From an uncultured Alistipes sp. (lineage in GTDB: Bacteria > Bacteroidota > Bacteroidia > Bacteroidales > UBA932), in assembly GCA_900550465.1 (NCBI GenBank), contig URSC01000023.1, positions 1-31,332 of the forward strand: DNA of 31,332 nucleotides. The letters are read 5' to 3'. Shown here in pieces: positions 20,723 to 29,738 of this stretch (the stretch's first letter is position 1; every line of letters begins with the position of its first letter). A program made the translations under genes and the position numbers. Below the pieces are notes generated by a model. That model was not told the origin of the DNA and searched no databases. It saw only the letters and a list, made by a program, of their open reading frames with translations.

Positions 20723-23059
20723 ATGCGGCCCGGAAAAATATCCAGTTTTCTCATTTTATTGTGTCTTGTCATGACGCCGTTGTCTCTGGAGGCCCAGTCT
20801 GTAGGTCTGGTACTGAGCGGTGGAGGTGCGAAGGGACTGTCTCACATAGGTGTCATCAAGGCCTTGGAGGATAATGAGGTCCCCATAGATTACATCTGCG
20901 GGACCTCGATCGGTTCGATAGTCGGCGGGCTGTATGCGATAGGAATGTCTCCTGACGAGATGATAGCCCTGATGAAGACCCCCGAATTCCAGTCCTGGTA
21001 TACCGGGGACGGCGAGCGGGAGTTCTTCACCTATCTGTATTCAGGCTATCCTACGCCGGCTATGGTCAATCTCAATATGAGATGGGATGAGAAGGAACTG
21101 GCCCAGGGCAGGCGCAGGATGAAATTCACGCTTCCCACCAGCCTGGTCTCTCCCTTTCCGATGGACATCGCATTCGTTCAGATGTTCGCGGGGGCATCGG
21201 CAGCGGCAGGCTATGATTTCGACAGACTTATGATCCCGTTCTTCTGTGTGTCGGCGGACGTCCTGCACAAGGAGCCGTATCTGTCCGACAGCGGGGATCT
21301 GGGTACGGCCATCAGGGCATCGATGACCTTCCCCGCTTATTTCAAGCCTGTGGTCATAGACTCGACCCTGCTTTTCGACGGAGGCTTCTACAACAATTTC
21401 CCCTGGGAGATAATGCGGGACAAATACCGTCCGGACTTTCTTATCGGAGCCAAGTGTGTCAAGGGAGAACCTATAGGGGCGGACCAGGATGATCTGTACA
21501 AGCAGCTGGAGACCATAATGACGGTGGATACGGATTACGATATCCCCAGGGAGGAGGGCGTCCTGATCTCCGGAATCTATGACTATTCCCTGCTGGAGTT
21601 CGACAAGATAGACGAACTGGTGCGCAAGGGGTATGATACGGCCATGTGCTACATGGACGAGATACTGGCCAGGGTGCACAGGCGCCGTTCCCGGAGTGAG
21701 GTGGATTCCATGAGGATAGAGTTCCGCAGCAGGTGCCGGGACCTGAGATTCGACTCCCTGTCGGTTGAGGGCCCCCTGACCGAGGCTCAGAGAAAGTACA
21801 TATCGGCGACCATCACTGACCGGAAGGACACCTTTACCTTCAATGACGCCAAGAGGGGATACTACCGCGTGCTCTCGACCAATGCCATCCAGTCATTTTA
21901 CCCTACCGCCACCATCAACCGGGACTCCCTCTACACCCTGCACCTGCAGACCGTCCCCAAGAACGTGCTGTCGGTGTCTGTCGGGGGCAATATCTCCTCG
22001 TCCTCTCTTATGCAGGGCTTTCTGGGACTGTCGCATATCCATTTCTCCCGTCACCCGTGGAACGCCGCCCTCAATCTGGACATAGGCCAGTTCTTTACGG
22101 GGGCTGGACTGTATTTCCGCCAGCATATCGGCATCCGTCCGCTCTTCCTGTATGAGGTGATGCTGAATGCACATCAGTTCGACTATTTCGGCAGCAGTCA
22201 AGGACTGCTTTTCTCCAAGGCTCTGGCAGGCAATATCAAGGAGAACGAGACCTATCTGACCGTCAATATGGGAACTCCTGTGTCATACAACAGCAGTATC
22301 CTGATGGAGTTCGGCTTTACTGTCGGCAGCAACCGGTACACCTATTTCCCGGCGGACAACTACACACAGTATGACCGTGAGGACCGTACCCGTCTGTCAT
22401 ACGCTACGGCCAGGCTGAAGGTGGCTCAGACGACACTGGATTACAACATGTATCCTACCTCCGGGAGAAGGCGCCTTCTCGAGCTGCGCTATATCTTCAG
22501 TCACGAGAGCCATGAGGAAGGCACCATGTACGCTGACGGAACGGAGGTACTGCAGCCGCTGAAGCACACTCTGCTGGCCAGGCTCAATCTGGAGGATTAC
22601 TACGATCTGGGGAAATGGTTCTCCCTGGGCTACAATATAGACCTTACTGTCTCCACTGCCCTGAATTTGTGTGACTATACCTCCACGATGATAGCCATGC
22701 CGGCCTTTCAGCCTACGGTGCACAGCAGGACCCTTATGCTGGGGGCCTACCGGGCGCCGATATATCTGGGCGCCATGATTACACCTGTGGTGAAGTTCTC
22801 CAAGACATTCTTCCTGCAGCTGTCCGGAGGATATTTTCAGCCGTATAAGTCCTTGGAGCAGACTGCTGCGGGAGGATATGAGTACTCGGAACCTTTCCCT
22901 GACGGCAGCTTTATCGGCAATGCGGCCCTGGTGTGGCAGTCCCCCATAGGCCCGGTGTCCATTTCCTGTGCCTACTACGAGAGGGCGGAGAAAGCGAAAT
23001 GGTACCCGTCGTTCAACATCGGCTTCCTGATATTCAGGGAGCACGGACTGAAAAACTAA
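20723..23059 (+). CDS. patatin-like phospholipase with C-terminal outer-membrane barrel
   Basis: The 778-aa protein carries a signal peptide (ISSFLILLCLVMTPLSLEA) and a patatin domain at about 26-230. That domain has the oxyanion loop SGGGAKGLSHIG, the nucleophile in GTSIG (Ser62) and the catalytic Asp in DGG (Asp219). A POTRA-like segment follows at about 340-380 (FDSLSVEGPLTEAQRKYI), then a long beta-rich region consistent with a 16-strand Omp85-type barrel. The layout is that of type Vd (PlpD/FplA-like) proteins, in which the lipase is translocated or held by its own barrel. I start at the ATG at 20723; an upstream TTG lies inside the promoter. It leads an envelope operon. Lipid substrate is unknown. 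Confidence 0.9.
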   Translation: MRPGKISSFLILLCLVMTPLSLEAQSVGLVLSGGGAKGLSHIGVIKALEDNEVPIDYICGTSIGSIVGGLYAIGMSPDEMIALMKTPEFQSWYTGDGEREFFTYLYSGYPTPAMVNLNMRWDEKELAQGRRRMKFTLPTSLVSPFPMDIAFVQMFAGASAAAGYDFDRLMIPFFCVSADVLHKEPYLSDSGDLGTAIRASMTFPAYFKPVVIDSTLLFDGGFYNNFPWEIMRDKYRPDFLIGAKCVKGEPIGADQDDLYKQLETIMTVDTDYDIPREEGVLISGIYDYSLLEFDKIDELVRKGYDTAMCYMDEILARVHRRRSRSEVDSMRIEFRSRCRDLRFDSLSVEGPLTEAQRKYISATITDRKDTFTFNDAKRGYYRVLSTNAIQSFYPTATINRDSLYTLHLQTVPKNVLSVSVGGNISSSSLMQGFLGLSHIHFSRHPWNAALNLDIGQFFTGAGLYFRQHIGIRPLFLYEVMLNAHQFDYFGSSQGLLFSKALAGNIKENETYLTVNMGTPVSYNSSILMEFGFTVGSNRYTYFPADNYTQYDREDRTRLSYATARLKVAQTTLDYNMYPTSGRRRLLELRYIFSHESHEEGTMYADGTEVLQPLKHTLLARLNLEDYYDLGKWFSLGYNIDLTVSTALNLCDYTSTMIAMPAFQPTVHSRTLMLGAYRAPIYLGAMITPVVKFSKTFFLQLSGGYFQPYKSLEQTAAGGYEYSEPFPDGSFIGNAALVWQSPIGPVSISCAYYERAEKAKWYPSFNIGFLIFREHGLKN

Positions 23060-23074
23060 AATGTTCTGAATCTT

Positions 23075-24583
23075 ATGGGAATGAAACAGATACTGGGTAA
23101 ACTGGCCGGGCAGACGGCAATCTACGGGACCAGCACTATAGTGGCCCGCTTCCTCAACTACATGCTGCTGCCGCTGTACACCTATACTCTCTCTACTGCG
23201 GATTACGGTGTACTGACGGAGTTCATGTCCTATATCGCGGTCCTGCAGGTCCTGCTGACCATGGGACTGGAGACCGGCTGTTTCCGCTTCGCCAACAAGG
23301 AGGGCTATGAGCCCCGCCGGGTGTTCTCCGGTGCGCTGGCCGCAGTCTCGACGGTGTCGGCGGTATTTCTCCTGCTGATGCTCCTCTTCGGAAGGGGGCT
23401 GTCGGAGCGGATGGGCTACGGAGGATACTGGAACGTCTATATATACATAGGTATCATACTCTTCTCCGACTGCTTCACGGCCATACTCTTCGCCAAGCTG
23501 CGGCAGGAGAACCGGGCCTGGCGGTTTGCGGCCTTCAAGGTGGTCAAGATCCTGGCCGAAGCCGGCACCAACCTGCTGCTCTTTCTCTGGTACCCCCGGT
23601 ATGCCGCCGCGCATCCGGACAACCTGCTCTCGGGCCTGATACCCGCCGTACCGGATTTTTCCTACCGGATACACTCCATACTGGTCAGCTGCGTGCTCTG
23701 CTTCCTGCTTTTCATCCCCGAACTGCTGCGCCTGGGCCTGAGCCCGGACAGCCGCACACTGAAGGACCTGCTGCGCTACTCCCTGCCGCTGATGGTGGCC
23801 GGTCTGCCGGGTGTGATGAACGATTTTCTGGACAGGATACTATTCCGTTTCTTCAACGTGGACGACAGCCTGTGGAGGGCTGACCTGGGCGTATATCAGG
23901 CGGCCGTGAAGGTGGCGGTGATCATGAGCCTCTTCGTGCAGATGTTCCGCTTCGCCGCGGAGCCGTTCTTCTTCTCCAACACCCGTCAGAAGGACTTCAA
24001 GCGGGTCTACGCCTCTGTGATGGAGTACTTCGTGATGTTCTGCATGCTGATATTCCTGGGAGTGACCTTCTATCTGGACATCATCCAGCTCATCGTGGGC
24101 AGCGACTTCCGCGAGGGCATGGGCATAGTCCCGGTGATGCTGCTGGCCTACATGATGATGGGCATGCTCTTCAACGTGTCCATGTGGTACAAGCTCTCCG
24201 ACCGTCCCTCCTTCGCCATATACATCACCCTGGCCGGTCTGGCGGTGACAGCCGTCATCAACATCGTCTTCCTCCCGGTGTACTCCTATCACGCCGCCGC
24301 GTGGGGTCATTTCTTCAGTTACCTGACGATGCTGGTGCTCAGCGTTCTGCTCGGCCGCAAATACTACTCCATACCCTACCGCTGGGGCAAGATAGGCGCA
24401 TCTGTCCTGCTCGGTCTGGCGCTCTATGCCGCAGCCATGGCGGTGCCGGACTCCGTTCCATACGGATGGGTGCTGGTGATACGGACCATGCTGATAGGCG
24501 TCTATATGGCGGGTCTGTTCTGTATCGAGAAATATTTCAGAAGACATAATACATCACTCAATGAAAGTCAAGATAGTCAATAA
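23075..24583 (+). CDS. polysaccharide/lipid-linked sugar flippase (Wzx/MurJ-like)
   Basis: This 502-aa protein has about twelve to fourteen transmembrane helices. The N-terminal pattern (GKLAGQTAIYGTSTIVARFLNYMLLPLYT) is typical of Wzx-type oligosaccharide flippases of the MOP superfamily, which move lipid-linked sugars across the inner membrane. It starts 15 bases after the patatin gene and its 3' end overlaps dut by 23 bases. A glycosyltransferase and murF are further down the same operon. The lipid-linked substrate could be an O-antigen or other surface glycan, or a cell-wall precursor; sequence alone cannot separate these. The protein appears complete. Confidence 0.87.
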   Translation: MGMKQILGKLAGQTAIYGTSTIVARFLNYMLLPLYTYTLSTADYGVLTEFMSYIAVLQVLLTMGLETGCFRFANKEGYEPRRVFSGALAAVSTVSAVFLLLMLLFGRGLSERMGYGGYWNVYIYIGIILFSDCFTAILFAKLRQENRAWRFAAFKVVKILAEAGTNLLLFLWYPRYAAAHPDNLLSGLIPAVPDFSYRIHSILVSCVLCFLLFIPELLRLGLSPDSRTLKDLLRYSLPLMVAGLPGVMNDFLDRILFRFFNVDDSLWRADLGVYQAAVKVAVIMSLFVQMFRFAAEPFFFSNTRQKDFKRVYASVMEYFVMFCMLIFLGVTFYLDIIQLIVGSDFREGMGIVPVMLLAYMMMGMLFNVSMWYKLSDRPSFAIYITLAGLAVTAVINIVFLPVYSYHAAAWGHFFSYLTMLVLSVLLGRKYYSIPYRWGKIGASVLLGLALYAAAMAVPDSVPYGWVLVIRTMLIGVYMAGLFCIEKYFRRHNTSLNESQDSQ

Positions 24584-24995
24584 GTCTCATTTCGAGGCAC
24601 CTTCTTATGCCACCGGCCAGTCTGCCGGGATGGATCTCAGGGCTGATATCGCCGAGCCCGTAACCCTCGGCCCCCTGCAGCGGGAACTCATACCCACCGG
24701 TCTGTACATCGAGTTGCCGGCCGGATTCGAGGCGCAGATACGTCCCCGCAGCGGCCTGGCAGTCAAGCACGGAATCTCCCTGGTCAATACCCCGGGCACG
24801 ATAGACGCGGACTACCGCGGGGAGATCAAGGTCATTCTGGTCAATCTCTCGTCGGAGCCGTTCACCGTCAATCCCGGCGAGCGCATAGCCCAGATGGTCG
24901 TAGCCCGTCACGAGCGTGTGGAATGGGAAGAGGTCGAGGTGCTGGAGGAGAGTGCGAGAGGGGAGGGAGGCTTCGGCTCCACCGGACGGAAGTAG
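24561..24995 (+). CDS. dut: deoxyuridine 5'-triphosphate nucleotidohydrolase
   Basis: dUTPase hydrolyses dUTP to dUMP and pyrophosphate, keeping uracil out of DNA and feeding dTMP synthesis. The 144-aa trimer-type protein has all five motifs in order: SAGMDLRADI (1), RPRSGLAVKHG (3, with the preceding QI from motif 2), TPGTIDADYRGEIKV (with the catalytic Asp), GERIAQMVV (4) and EGGFGSTG (5, the Phe that stacks on uracil). The ATG at 24561 overlaps the flippase 3' end by 23 bases, suggesting coupled translation. Size and motifs are normal. Confidence 0.96.
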   Translation: MKVKIVNKSHFEAPSYATGQSAGMDLRADIAEPVTLGPLQRELIPTGLYIELPAGFEAQIRPRSGLAVKHGISLVNTPGTIDADYRGEIKVILVNLSSEPFTVNPGERIAQMVVARHERVEWEEVEVLEESARGEGGFGSTGRK

Positions 24996-25018
24996 AATGT
25001 TCAGAATTTCTTAAGACA

Positions 25019-26344
25019 ATGGACAGGACAATAGAAAACAGGCTGTACGACGCATTCCTCTCCTCCACGGGAGTGTCCACCGACAGCCGCAGGATAGAGC
25101 CCGGGGTGATGTTCTTCGCCCTGAGGGGGGACAATTTCGACGGCAACCGTTTCGCCGCCGCCGCACTGGAGTCAGGAGCGGCATGGGCGGTGGTCTCCCG
25201 GGACAGCGGAATCCTGGACGGAGGACAGTACATCGCGGTGGACGACACGCTCGAGGCCCTGCAGGCCCTCGCCCGCCGTCACCGCTCGTCATTCCGCATA
25301 CCGGTGCTGGGCCTTACCGGCACCAACGGCAAGACCACGACCAAGGAACTCATCTGCGCCGTCCTCTCGGCCAAGTACCGGGTGACGGCCACCATAGGCA
25401 ACCTGAACAACCACATCGGAGTACCCCTGACCCTGCTGCGCCTGACCCCGGAGACCGAGATAGCAGTGGTGGAGATGGGGGCCAACCATCCCGGGGAGAT
25501 TGCGGCCCTGGCGGCCATTGCCCTGCCGGACTACGGACTCATCACCAATGTGGGCAAGGCCCATCTCGAGGGTTTCGGCTCCTTCGAGGGGGTCAAGCGG
25601 GCCAAGGGCGAGCTCTACGATTATCTCCAGCGCACCGGGGACACCGTCTTCCTCAATGCCGGTGACCCCGACCTCTGCGCCATGGCCTCCATGCGGCCGG
25701 ACCTCAGGACGGTCCGTTACGGGGTGGAGGCTGCCGGAATCTCCTTACTGCCGGTAACGGCGGAGGAACCCTGTCTCCGTCTGAAGCTTCCCGAAGGGAT
25801 CACAGTGTCCACCCACCTCGTCGGCTCCTACAATGCCCCTAACGTGGCGGCAGCCCTCTGCATCGGGCGCTATTTCGGAGTTTCCCTGGAGGATGCCGCA
25901 GCCGCCGTGGAGGCATACGTGCCCTCGAACCTCCGTTCCCAGCTGGAGCGCACGGCCCGCAACCTGCTGGTCCTGGATACCTACAATGCCAACCCCTCCA
26001 GCATGAGGGCCTCCCTGAGCAATTTCGCCGCTTCGCATTTTCCCAACAAGATGCTGATCCTGGGGGAGATGCTCGAACTTGGACAGGACTCAGTCCAGGA
26101 GCATGTCAGGGTGATGGAGACTGCCGCCGGGATGCAGGACTGCGGGAGAGTGCTGCTGGTGGGCGGGGAGTTCCTGCGTGCTGCCCGGGAATGCCCCTCC
26201 CTGGCTGAGGACGGCCGCCTGACATTCTGCCGGGATGTGGAGGAGGCCCGGAAGGTGTTGGAGGAGAGGCCCGCTGACGGCTGCACCGTCCTGCTCAAAG
26301 GCTCCAATGCGGTGCGTCTGCCTATGTTGAAGGAAGTCTTATAA
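25019..26344 (+). CDS. murF: UDP-N-acetylmuramoyl-tripeptide--D-alanyl-D-alanine ligase
   Basis: MurF adds D-Ala-D-Ala to the UDP-MurNAc-tripeptide, the last cytoplasmic step in building the peptidoglycan precursor. The 441-aa protein has an N-terminal UDP-binding part (STDSRRIEPGVMFFALRG) and the ATP P-loop GLTGTNGKTTTKEL (about residues 98-111). NHIGVPLTLL, EMGANHPGEIAAL and the C-domain motif LDTYNANPSSM follow. I use the ATG at 25019, 23 bases after dut, because sequence upstream of it in frame overlaps dut and is not family-like. It sits alone among envelope genes rather than in a dcw cluster, which is normal for a second mur locus in this phylum. Confidence 0.95.
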   Translation: MDRTIENRLYDAFLSSTGVSTDSRRIEPGVMFFALRGDNFDGNRFAAAALESGAAWAVVSRDSGILDGGQYIAVDDTLEALQALARRHRSSFRIPVLGLTGTNGKTTTKELICAVLSAKYRVTATIGNLNNHIGVPLTLLRLTPETEIAVVEMGANHPGEIAALAAIALPDYGLITNVGKAHLEGFGSFEGVKRAKGELYDYLQRTGDTVFLNAGDPDLCAMASMRPDLRTVRYGVEAAGISLLPVTAEEPCLRLKLPEGITVSTHLVGSYNAPNVAAALCIGRYFGVSLEDAAAAVEAYVPSNLRSQLERTARNLLVLDTYNANPSSMRASLSNFAASHFPNKMLILGEMLELGQDSVQEHVRVMETAAGMQDCGRVLLVGGEFLRAARECPSLAEDGRLTFCRDVEEARKVLEERPADGCTVLLKGSNAVRLPMLKEVL

Positions 26345-26353
26345 CGTCGGAAT

Positions 26354-27376
26354 ATGTCACGGACTGCTGTAGTCATACTTAACTGGAACGGAAAGGCGTT
26401 CCTCGAACAGTTCATCCCCTCCGTCCTGGATTGCATGCCCCCGGACGATGTCCTGTACGTGGCCGACAATGGTTCGCAGGACGGCTCCGTGGAACTGCTG
26501 CGGGAAAAATGGCCCTCGCAGGTCCGGCTGATACTGCTGGACCGCAACTACGGTTTCACCGGAGGTTACAACAGGGCGCTGGCGCATCTGGAGGCCGATC
26601 CCTCTGAACGCTATGACTATTATCTGCTGCTCAACTCGGACATAGAGGTGACCCCGGGCTGGCTCACGGAGTTGGAGGCCTTCATGGACAGCCGTCCCCG
26701 CTGTGCGGTGTGCGCTCCGAAGATATTGAGCTACAGCCGCAGGGGGTGGTTCGAGCATGCCGGAGCCTCGGGCGGCTTCGTGGACAGGTGGTATTTCCCC
26801 TATTGCCGTGGAAGGATTCTGGACAGGATAGAGGAGGACAGGGGGCAGTACGATGCGCCCTGCCGGGTGTTCTGGGCCTCCGGCGCCGCCTGTATGGTGC
26901 GCTCCGAAGTCTGGAGGGAACTGGGAGGCCTGGAGGAGAGTTTTTTCGCCCACATGGAGGAGATAGACCTATGCTGGAGGGCCATGCTAGCCGGCTGGGA
27001 GGTCTGGGTGGATCCGCGCTCTGTCGTGTATCATGTGGGGGGAGGCACGCTTCCCAACAACTCTCCCGGCAAGCTCTACCTGAACTTCCGCAACAACCTC
27101 CTGATGATGTACAGGAACCTGCCGCGCCGCTCCCGCTCCAGGATTATCCTGGCCAGGATGTGCCTGGACGGAGCTATAGCCTGTGTTTATCTGCTTACAG
27201 GCAAGTTTTCATTCTTCAGATCCGTTGTCAGGGCTCACGGGGATTACCGCAGGATGCGTTCCCGGATGGCGGTTTCGGCTCAGGGATGCGGGGTGCCCCG
27301 TCCAAAAGTGTCTATAATCCAGTTGGCTCTCGGAGGCTTCCGGTATCCGTCCGGTAAAAGAAAAATTGGAGATTAG
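26354..27376 (+). CDS. family 2 glycosyltransferase
   Basis: The 340-aa protein is a GT-A fold inverting transferase that would move a sugar from a nucleotide donor. It opens with AVVILNWNGKAFLEQFIPS and has VADNGSQDGSVELL, YYLLLNSDIEV (DxD-like metal site) and a GLEESFFAHMEEIDLCWRA block (the ED acceptor-site region). A hydrophobic C-terminal stretch (LDGAIACVYLLTGKF) could touch the membrane. The pattern resembles rhamnosyltransferase-type GT2 enzymes that build surface glycans. It is 9 bases after murF and last in the operon. Donor and acceptor are unknown. Confidence 0.9.
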   Translation: MSRTAVVILNWNGKAFLEQFIPSVLDCMPPDDVLYVADNGSQDGSVELLREKWPSQVRLILLDRNYGFTGGYNRALAHLEADPSERYDYYLLLNSDIEVTPGWLTELEAFMDSRPRCAVCAPKILSYSRRGWFEHAGASGGFVDRWYFPYCRGRILDRIEEDRGQYDAPCRVFWASGAACMVRSEVWRELGGLEESFFAHMEEIDLCWRAMLAGWEVWVDPRSVVYHVGGGTLPNNSPGKLYLNFRNNLLMMYRNLPRRSRSRIILARMCLDGAIACVYLLTGKFSFFRSVVRAHGDYRRMRSRMAVSAQGCGVPRPKVSIIQLALGGFRYPSGKRKIGD

Positions 27377-27387
27377 GGATAAAGTGT

Positions 27388-27395
27388 TACATTTG
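27388..27395 (+). promoter_or_regulatory. -7 box for the hydrogenase gene
   Basis: TACATTTG matches TAnnTTTG. The predicted start near 27402 gives a leader of about 26 nt that opens with a T-rich run. It separates the hydrogenase from the envelope operon. Confidence 0.6.
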
Positions 27396-27427
27396 CAGCG
27401 TTTTTTTAACGAATTAGAAGTTATTAT

Positions 27428-28897
27428 ATGGCTTTTACAAACAATGTGATGATTGTCCGCCACAAACTGCTGGCGATGATGGTTAATAAATGGAAAGAGG
27501 ACCGGCTCGTAGCCGATATCGACAGACTGCCTATCCAGCTCAGTCCGCGCAAGGCCGAGGTGCTGGGAAGGTGCTGCGTGCATAAGGAGAGGGCTGTGTG
27601 GAAATACAAGATGTTCCCCCTCCTCGGTTATGACATGAACGACGAGAAGGACGAGCTCACACCCCTTTCGGAATATGCCCGCCGGGCAATCAGCGGAGAG
27701 AGGGAGCAGAAGGACAACATCATGTGCGTCATAGACGAGGCATGCTCGTCCTGCGTGAAGACCAACTATGAGATAACCAACCTGTGCCGTGGCTGTGTGG
27801 CCCGCAGCTGTTCCATGAACTGCCCCAAGGGCGCCATCAGCCACGACATCAAGCGTCACGGCCAGGCTGTGATAGACCACGACCTCTGCATCAACTGCGG
27901 CAAGTGCTATAACAGCTGTCCTTACCATGCCATCGTATATATCCCCGTGCCCTGCGAGGAGGCCTGCCCGGTGAAAGCCATATCCAAGGACCAGTACGGT
28001 GTGGAGCATATCGATGAGAACAAGTGCATCTACTGCGGCAAGTGCTTGAACGCCTGTCCATTCGGTGCTATCTTCGAGATATCTCAGGTCTTCGACGTAC
28101 TGAACAATATCTGGGAGGGCCGTCCCGTGGTGGCCATGGTCGCTCCCTCCATCCTGGGACAGTTCAATACGACCAAGGAGAAACTCTACGGAGCCATCAA
28201 GGCAGTCGGATTCTCGGCAGTGGTGGAGGTGGCCGAGGGTGCTATGATGACGGTGACCAATGAGGCGCATGAGCTGAAGGAGAAACTCGCCGAGGGCCAG
28301 CCCTTCATGACCACGAGCTGCTGCCCTTCATGGATAGAACTGGTGCGCAAGCACATCCCCGACATGGCCCCCTTCGTGTCGTCCACCGGCTCGCCCATGT
28401 ATTACAGCGCACAGATAGTCAAGGAGAAGTATCCTGCAGCCAAGCAGGTCTTCATAGGACCCTGCATCGCCAAGCGCAAGGAGGCCAAGGGCAATCCCAA
28501 CGTGGACTATGTCATGACCTTCGAGGAGCTCGGCAGTGTCCTCTCCGGTTATGAGATAGACTTCGACAAGGTGGAGCCCTACGAGGTAGAGACCCTTTCG
28601 GTCAAGGAGGCCCATGCCTTCGGTCAGAGCGGCGGAGTCGCCGGAGCCGTGAAGGCTTTCCTGGGCGAGGATGTCAACTCCCTCCGCGTGGCCGGCATGG
28701 ACAAGAAGAACATCGCGCTGATGAAGAGCTACGCCAAGACCAAGAAGGCTCCGGCACAGTTCCTCGAAATGATGGTATGCCCCGACGGCTGTATCTCCGG
28801 CCCCTGCACCTACAACGACGCGGTGTCCGGCAAGAAGCAGTACAATACCGAGCTTGATACGATCGACGATACCTATGCCTCACGTCGTGAGGCATAG
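27428..28897 (+). CDS. monomeric [FeFe]-hydrogenase, group B-like
   Basis: The enzyme interconverts protons and H2 at the H-cluster, with electrons probably from ferredoxin, during fermentation. The 489-aa protein has an N-terminal Cys-rich part (CSSC at 106-109, NLCRGCVARSCSMNCP at 118-133) and ferredoxin-type [4Fe-4S] motifs (CINCGKCYNSCP at 154-165, CIYCGKCLNACP at 200-211), plus an extra CEEACP. H-cluster motif L1 is TSCCPSW (296-302). L2 is GPCIAKRKEA (344-353) in place of group A MPCxxKxxE, and L3 is EMMVCPDGCISGP (447-459). These L2 and L3 forms point to group B. No HydE, HydF or HydG is near. The last codons lie in a 27-bp palindrome. Confidence 0.9.
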   Translation: MAFTNNVMIVRHKLLAMMVNKWKEDRLVADIDRLPIQLSPRKAEVLGRCCVHKERAVWKYKMFPLLGYDMNDEKDELTPLSEYARRAISGEREQKDNIMCVIDEACSSCVKTNYEITNLCRGCVARSCSMNCPKGAISHDIKRHGQAVIDHDLCINCGKCYNSCPYHAIVYIPVPCEEACPVKAISKDQYGVEHIDENKCIYCGKCLNACPFGAIFEISQVFDVLNNIWEGRPVVAMVAPSILGQFNTTKEKLYGAIKAVGFSAVVEVAEGAMMTVTNEAHELKEKLAEGQPFMTTSCCPSWIELVRKHIPDMAPFVSSTGSPMYYSAQIVKEKYPAAKQVFIGPCIAKRKEAKGNPNVDYVMTFEELGSVLSGYEIDFDKVEPYEVETLSVKEAHAFGQSGGVAGAVKAFLGEDVNSLRVAGMDKKNIALMKSYAKTKKAPAQFLEMMVCPDGCISGPCTYNDAVSGKKQYNTELDTIDDTYASRREA

Positions 28898-28898
28898 G
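28872..28898. repeat. 27-bp near-perfect palindrome over the hydrogenase stop codon
   Basis: CCTATGCCTCACG and CGTGAGGCATAGG are perfect reverse complements around a single T. The right arm encodes the last residues (RREA) and the stop. No T-run follows, so it is not itself a terminator. Confidence 0.9.
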
Positions 28899-28920
28899 CA
28901 TCAGTCCTAGAATAAAGAAA

Positions 28921-28953
28921 GCGGCCCGTTCTTAGTGAGCGGGCCGCCTTTTT
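28921..28953. terminator. bidirectional Rho-independent terminator between hydrogenase and rplI
   Basis: GCGGCCCG (28921-28928) pairs with CGGGCCGC (28940-28947) and is followed by CTTTTT. AAAGAAA on the left gives a T-rich run on the minus strand, so it can serve both converging transcripts. Confidence 0.88.
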
Positions 28954-28970
28954 ATGCGTTGAAGTGCTGA

Positions 28971-29456
28971 TTACTCGGCTGCGGGAGCCTCTTCTGCGGT
29001 CTCGGTGCCGTCTCCGACTACCTCTACCTTGAAGTCAGCCTTGATGTCCTTGTAGAACTTGGCGCTGGCGTCGTAGATGCCGGCTTCCTTGATGTTGTCC
29101 ATACCGGCGATGGTGATGTTGCGGCGGTCAACCTCCACTCCGAGTGCTGCGATGGCCTCGGCGATCTGGATGTTGCCCACAGAACCGAAGATCTTGCCCT
29201 TGGAGCTCATCTTGGCTGCAACCTTCACTGTCAGACCGTTGATCTTGGCTGCGAGTGCGCTGGCCTCCTCACGGATCTTGGCCTCCTTGTGTGCCCTCTG
29301 GCGGATGTTCTCGGCGAGTACCTTCTTGGCGGACTCGGTGGCGAGAATGGCCATGCCCTGGGGAATGAGGTAGTTGACAGCGTAGCCGTTTCTTACCTTT
29401 ACTATATCGTCCTTATGCCCGAGATTGGCGACGTCCTGTTTCAGAATGATTTCCAT
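28971..29456 (-). CDS. rplI: 50S ribosomal protein L9
   Basis: L9 binds 23S rRNA at the base of the L1 stalk and helps keep the reading frame. The 161-aa protein has the N-terminal signature MEIILKQDVANLGHKDDIVKVRNGYAVNYLIP and the long connecting helix at about 40-75 (KVLAENIRQRAHKEAKIREE). The C-domain follows (SSKGKIFGSVGNIQIAEAI). An acidic tail of about 12 residues (ETAEEAPAAE) extends past the usual end. It is the third gene of the rpsF-rpsR-rplI operon, 12 bases after rpsR. Confidence 0.97.
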   Translation of the reverse strand: MEIILKQDVANLGHKDDIVKVRNGYAVNYLIPQGMAILATESAKKVLAENIRQRAHKEAKIREEASALAAKINGLTVKVAAKMSSKGKIFGSVGNIQIAEAIAALGVEVDRRNITIAGMDNIKEAGIYDASAKFYKDIKADFKVEVVGDGTETAEEAPAAE

Positions 29457-29468
29457 ACACTGTCCTCC

Positions 29469-29735
29469 TTATTTCAATAAGTCTGTTACGTAAGGGAGCA
29501 GGGCGAGATGCCTTGCACGTTTAACTGCCTGGGCTACTTTGCGCTGGAACTTCAGGGAAGTACCGGTCAGACGGCGGGGAAGAATCTTTCCCTGCTCGTT
29601 GAGGAACCTCTTGAGGAACTCAGCGTCCTTGTAATCCACGTATTTGATGTGCGCTTTCTTGAAGCGGCAGTATTTTTTCTTCTTTACCTCTACTGTAGGA
29701 GGGTTGAGAAATCTGATTTCGTTGTTTACGGCCAT
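29469..29735 (-). CDS. rpsR: 30S ribosomal protein S18
   Basis: S18 is a small-subunit platform protein that forms a pair with S6. The 88-aa protein has KKKKYCRFKK near the N-terminus, YVDYKDAEFLKRFLNEQGKI and the hallmark PRRLTGTSLKFQRKVAQAVKRARHLALLPY (positions about 52-82). Only one of the zinc-type cysteines seen in some S18 proteins is present (YCRF). It lies 3 bases after rpsF, so the pair is translated together. Confidence 0.97.
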   Translation of the reverse strand: MAVNNEIRFLNPPTVEVKKKKYCRFKKAHIKYVDYKDAEFLKRFLNEQGKILPRRLTGTSLKFQRKVAQAVKRARHLALLPYVTDLLK

Positions 29736-29738
29736 GGC

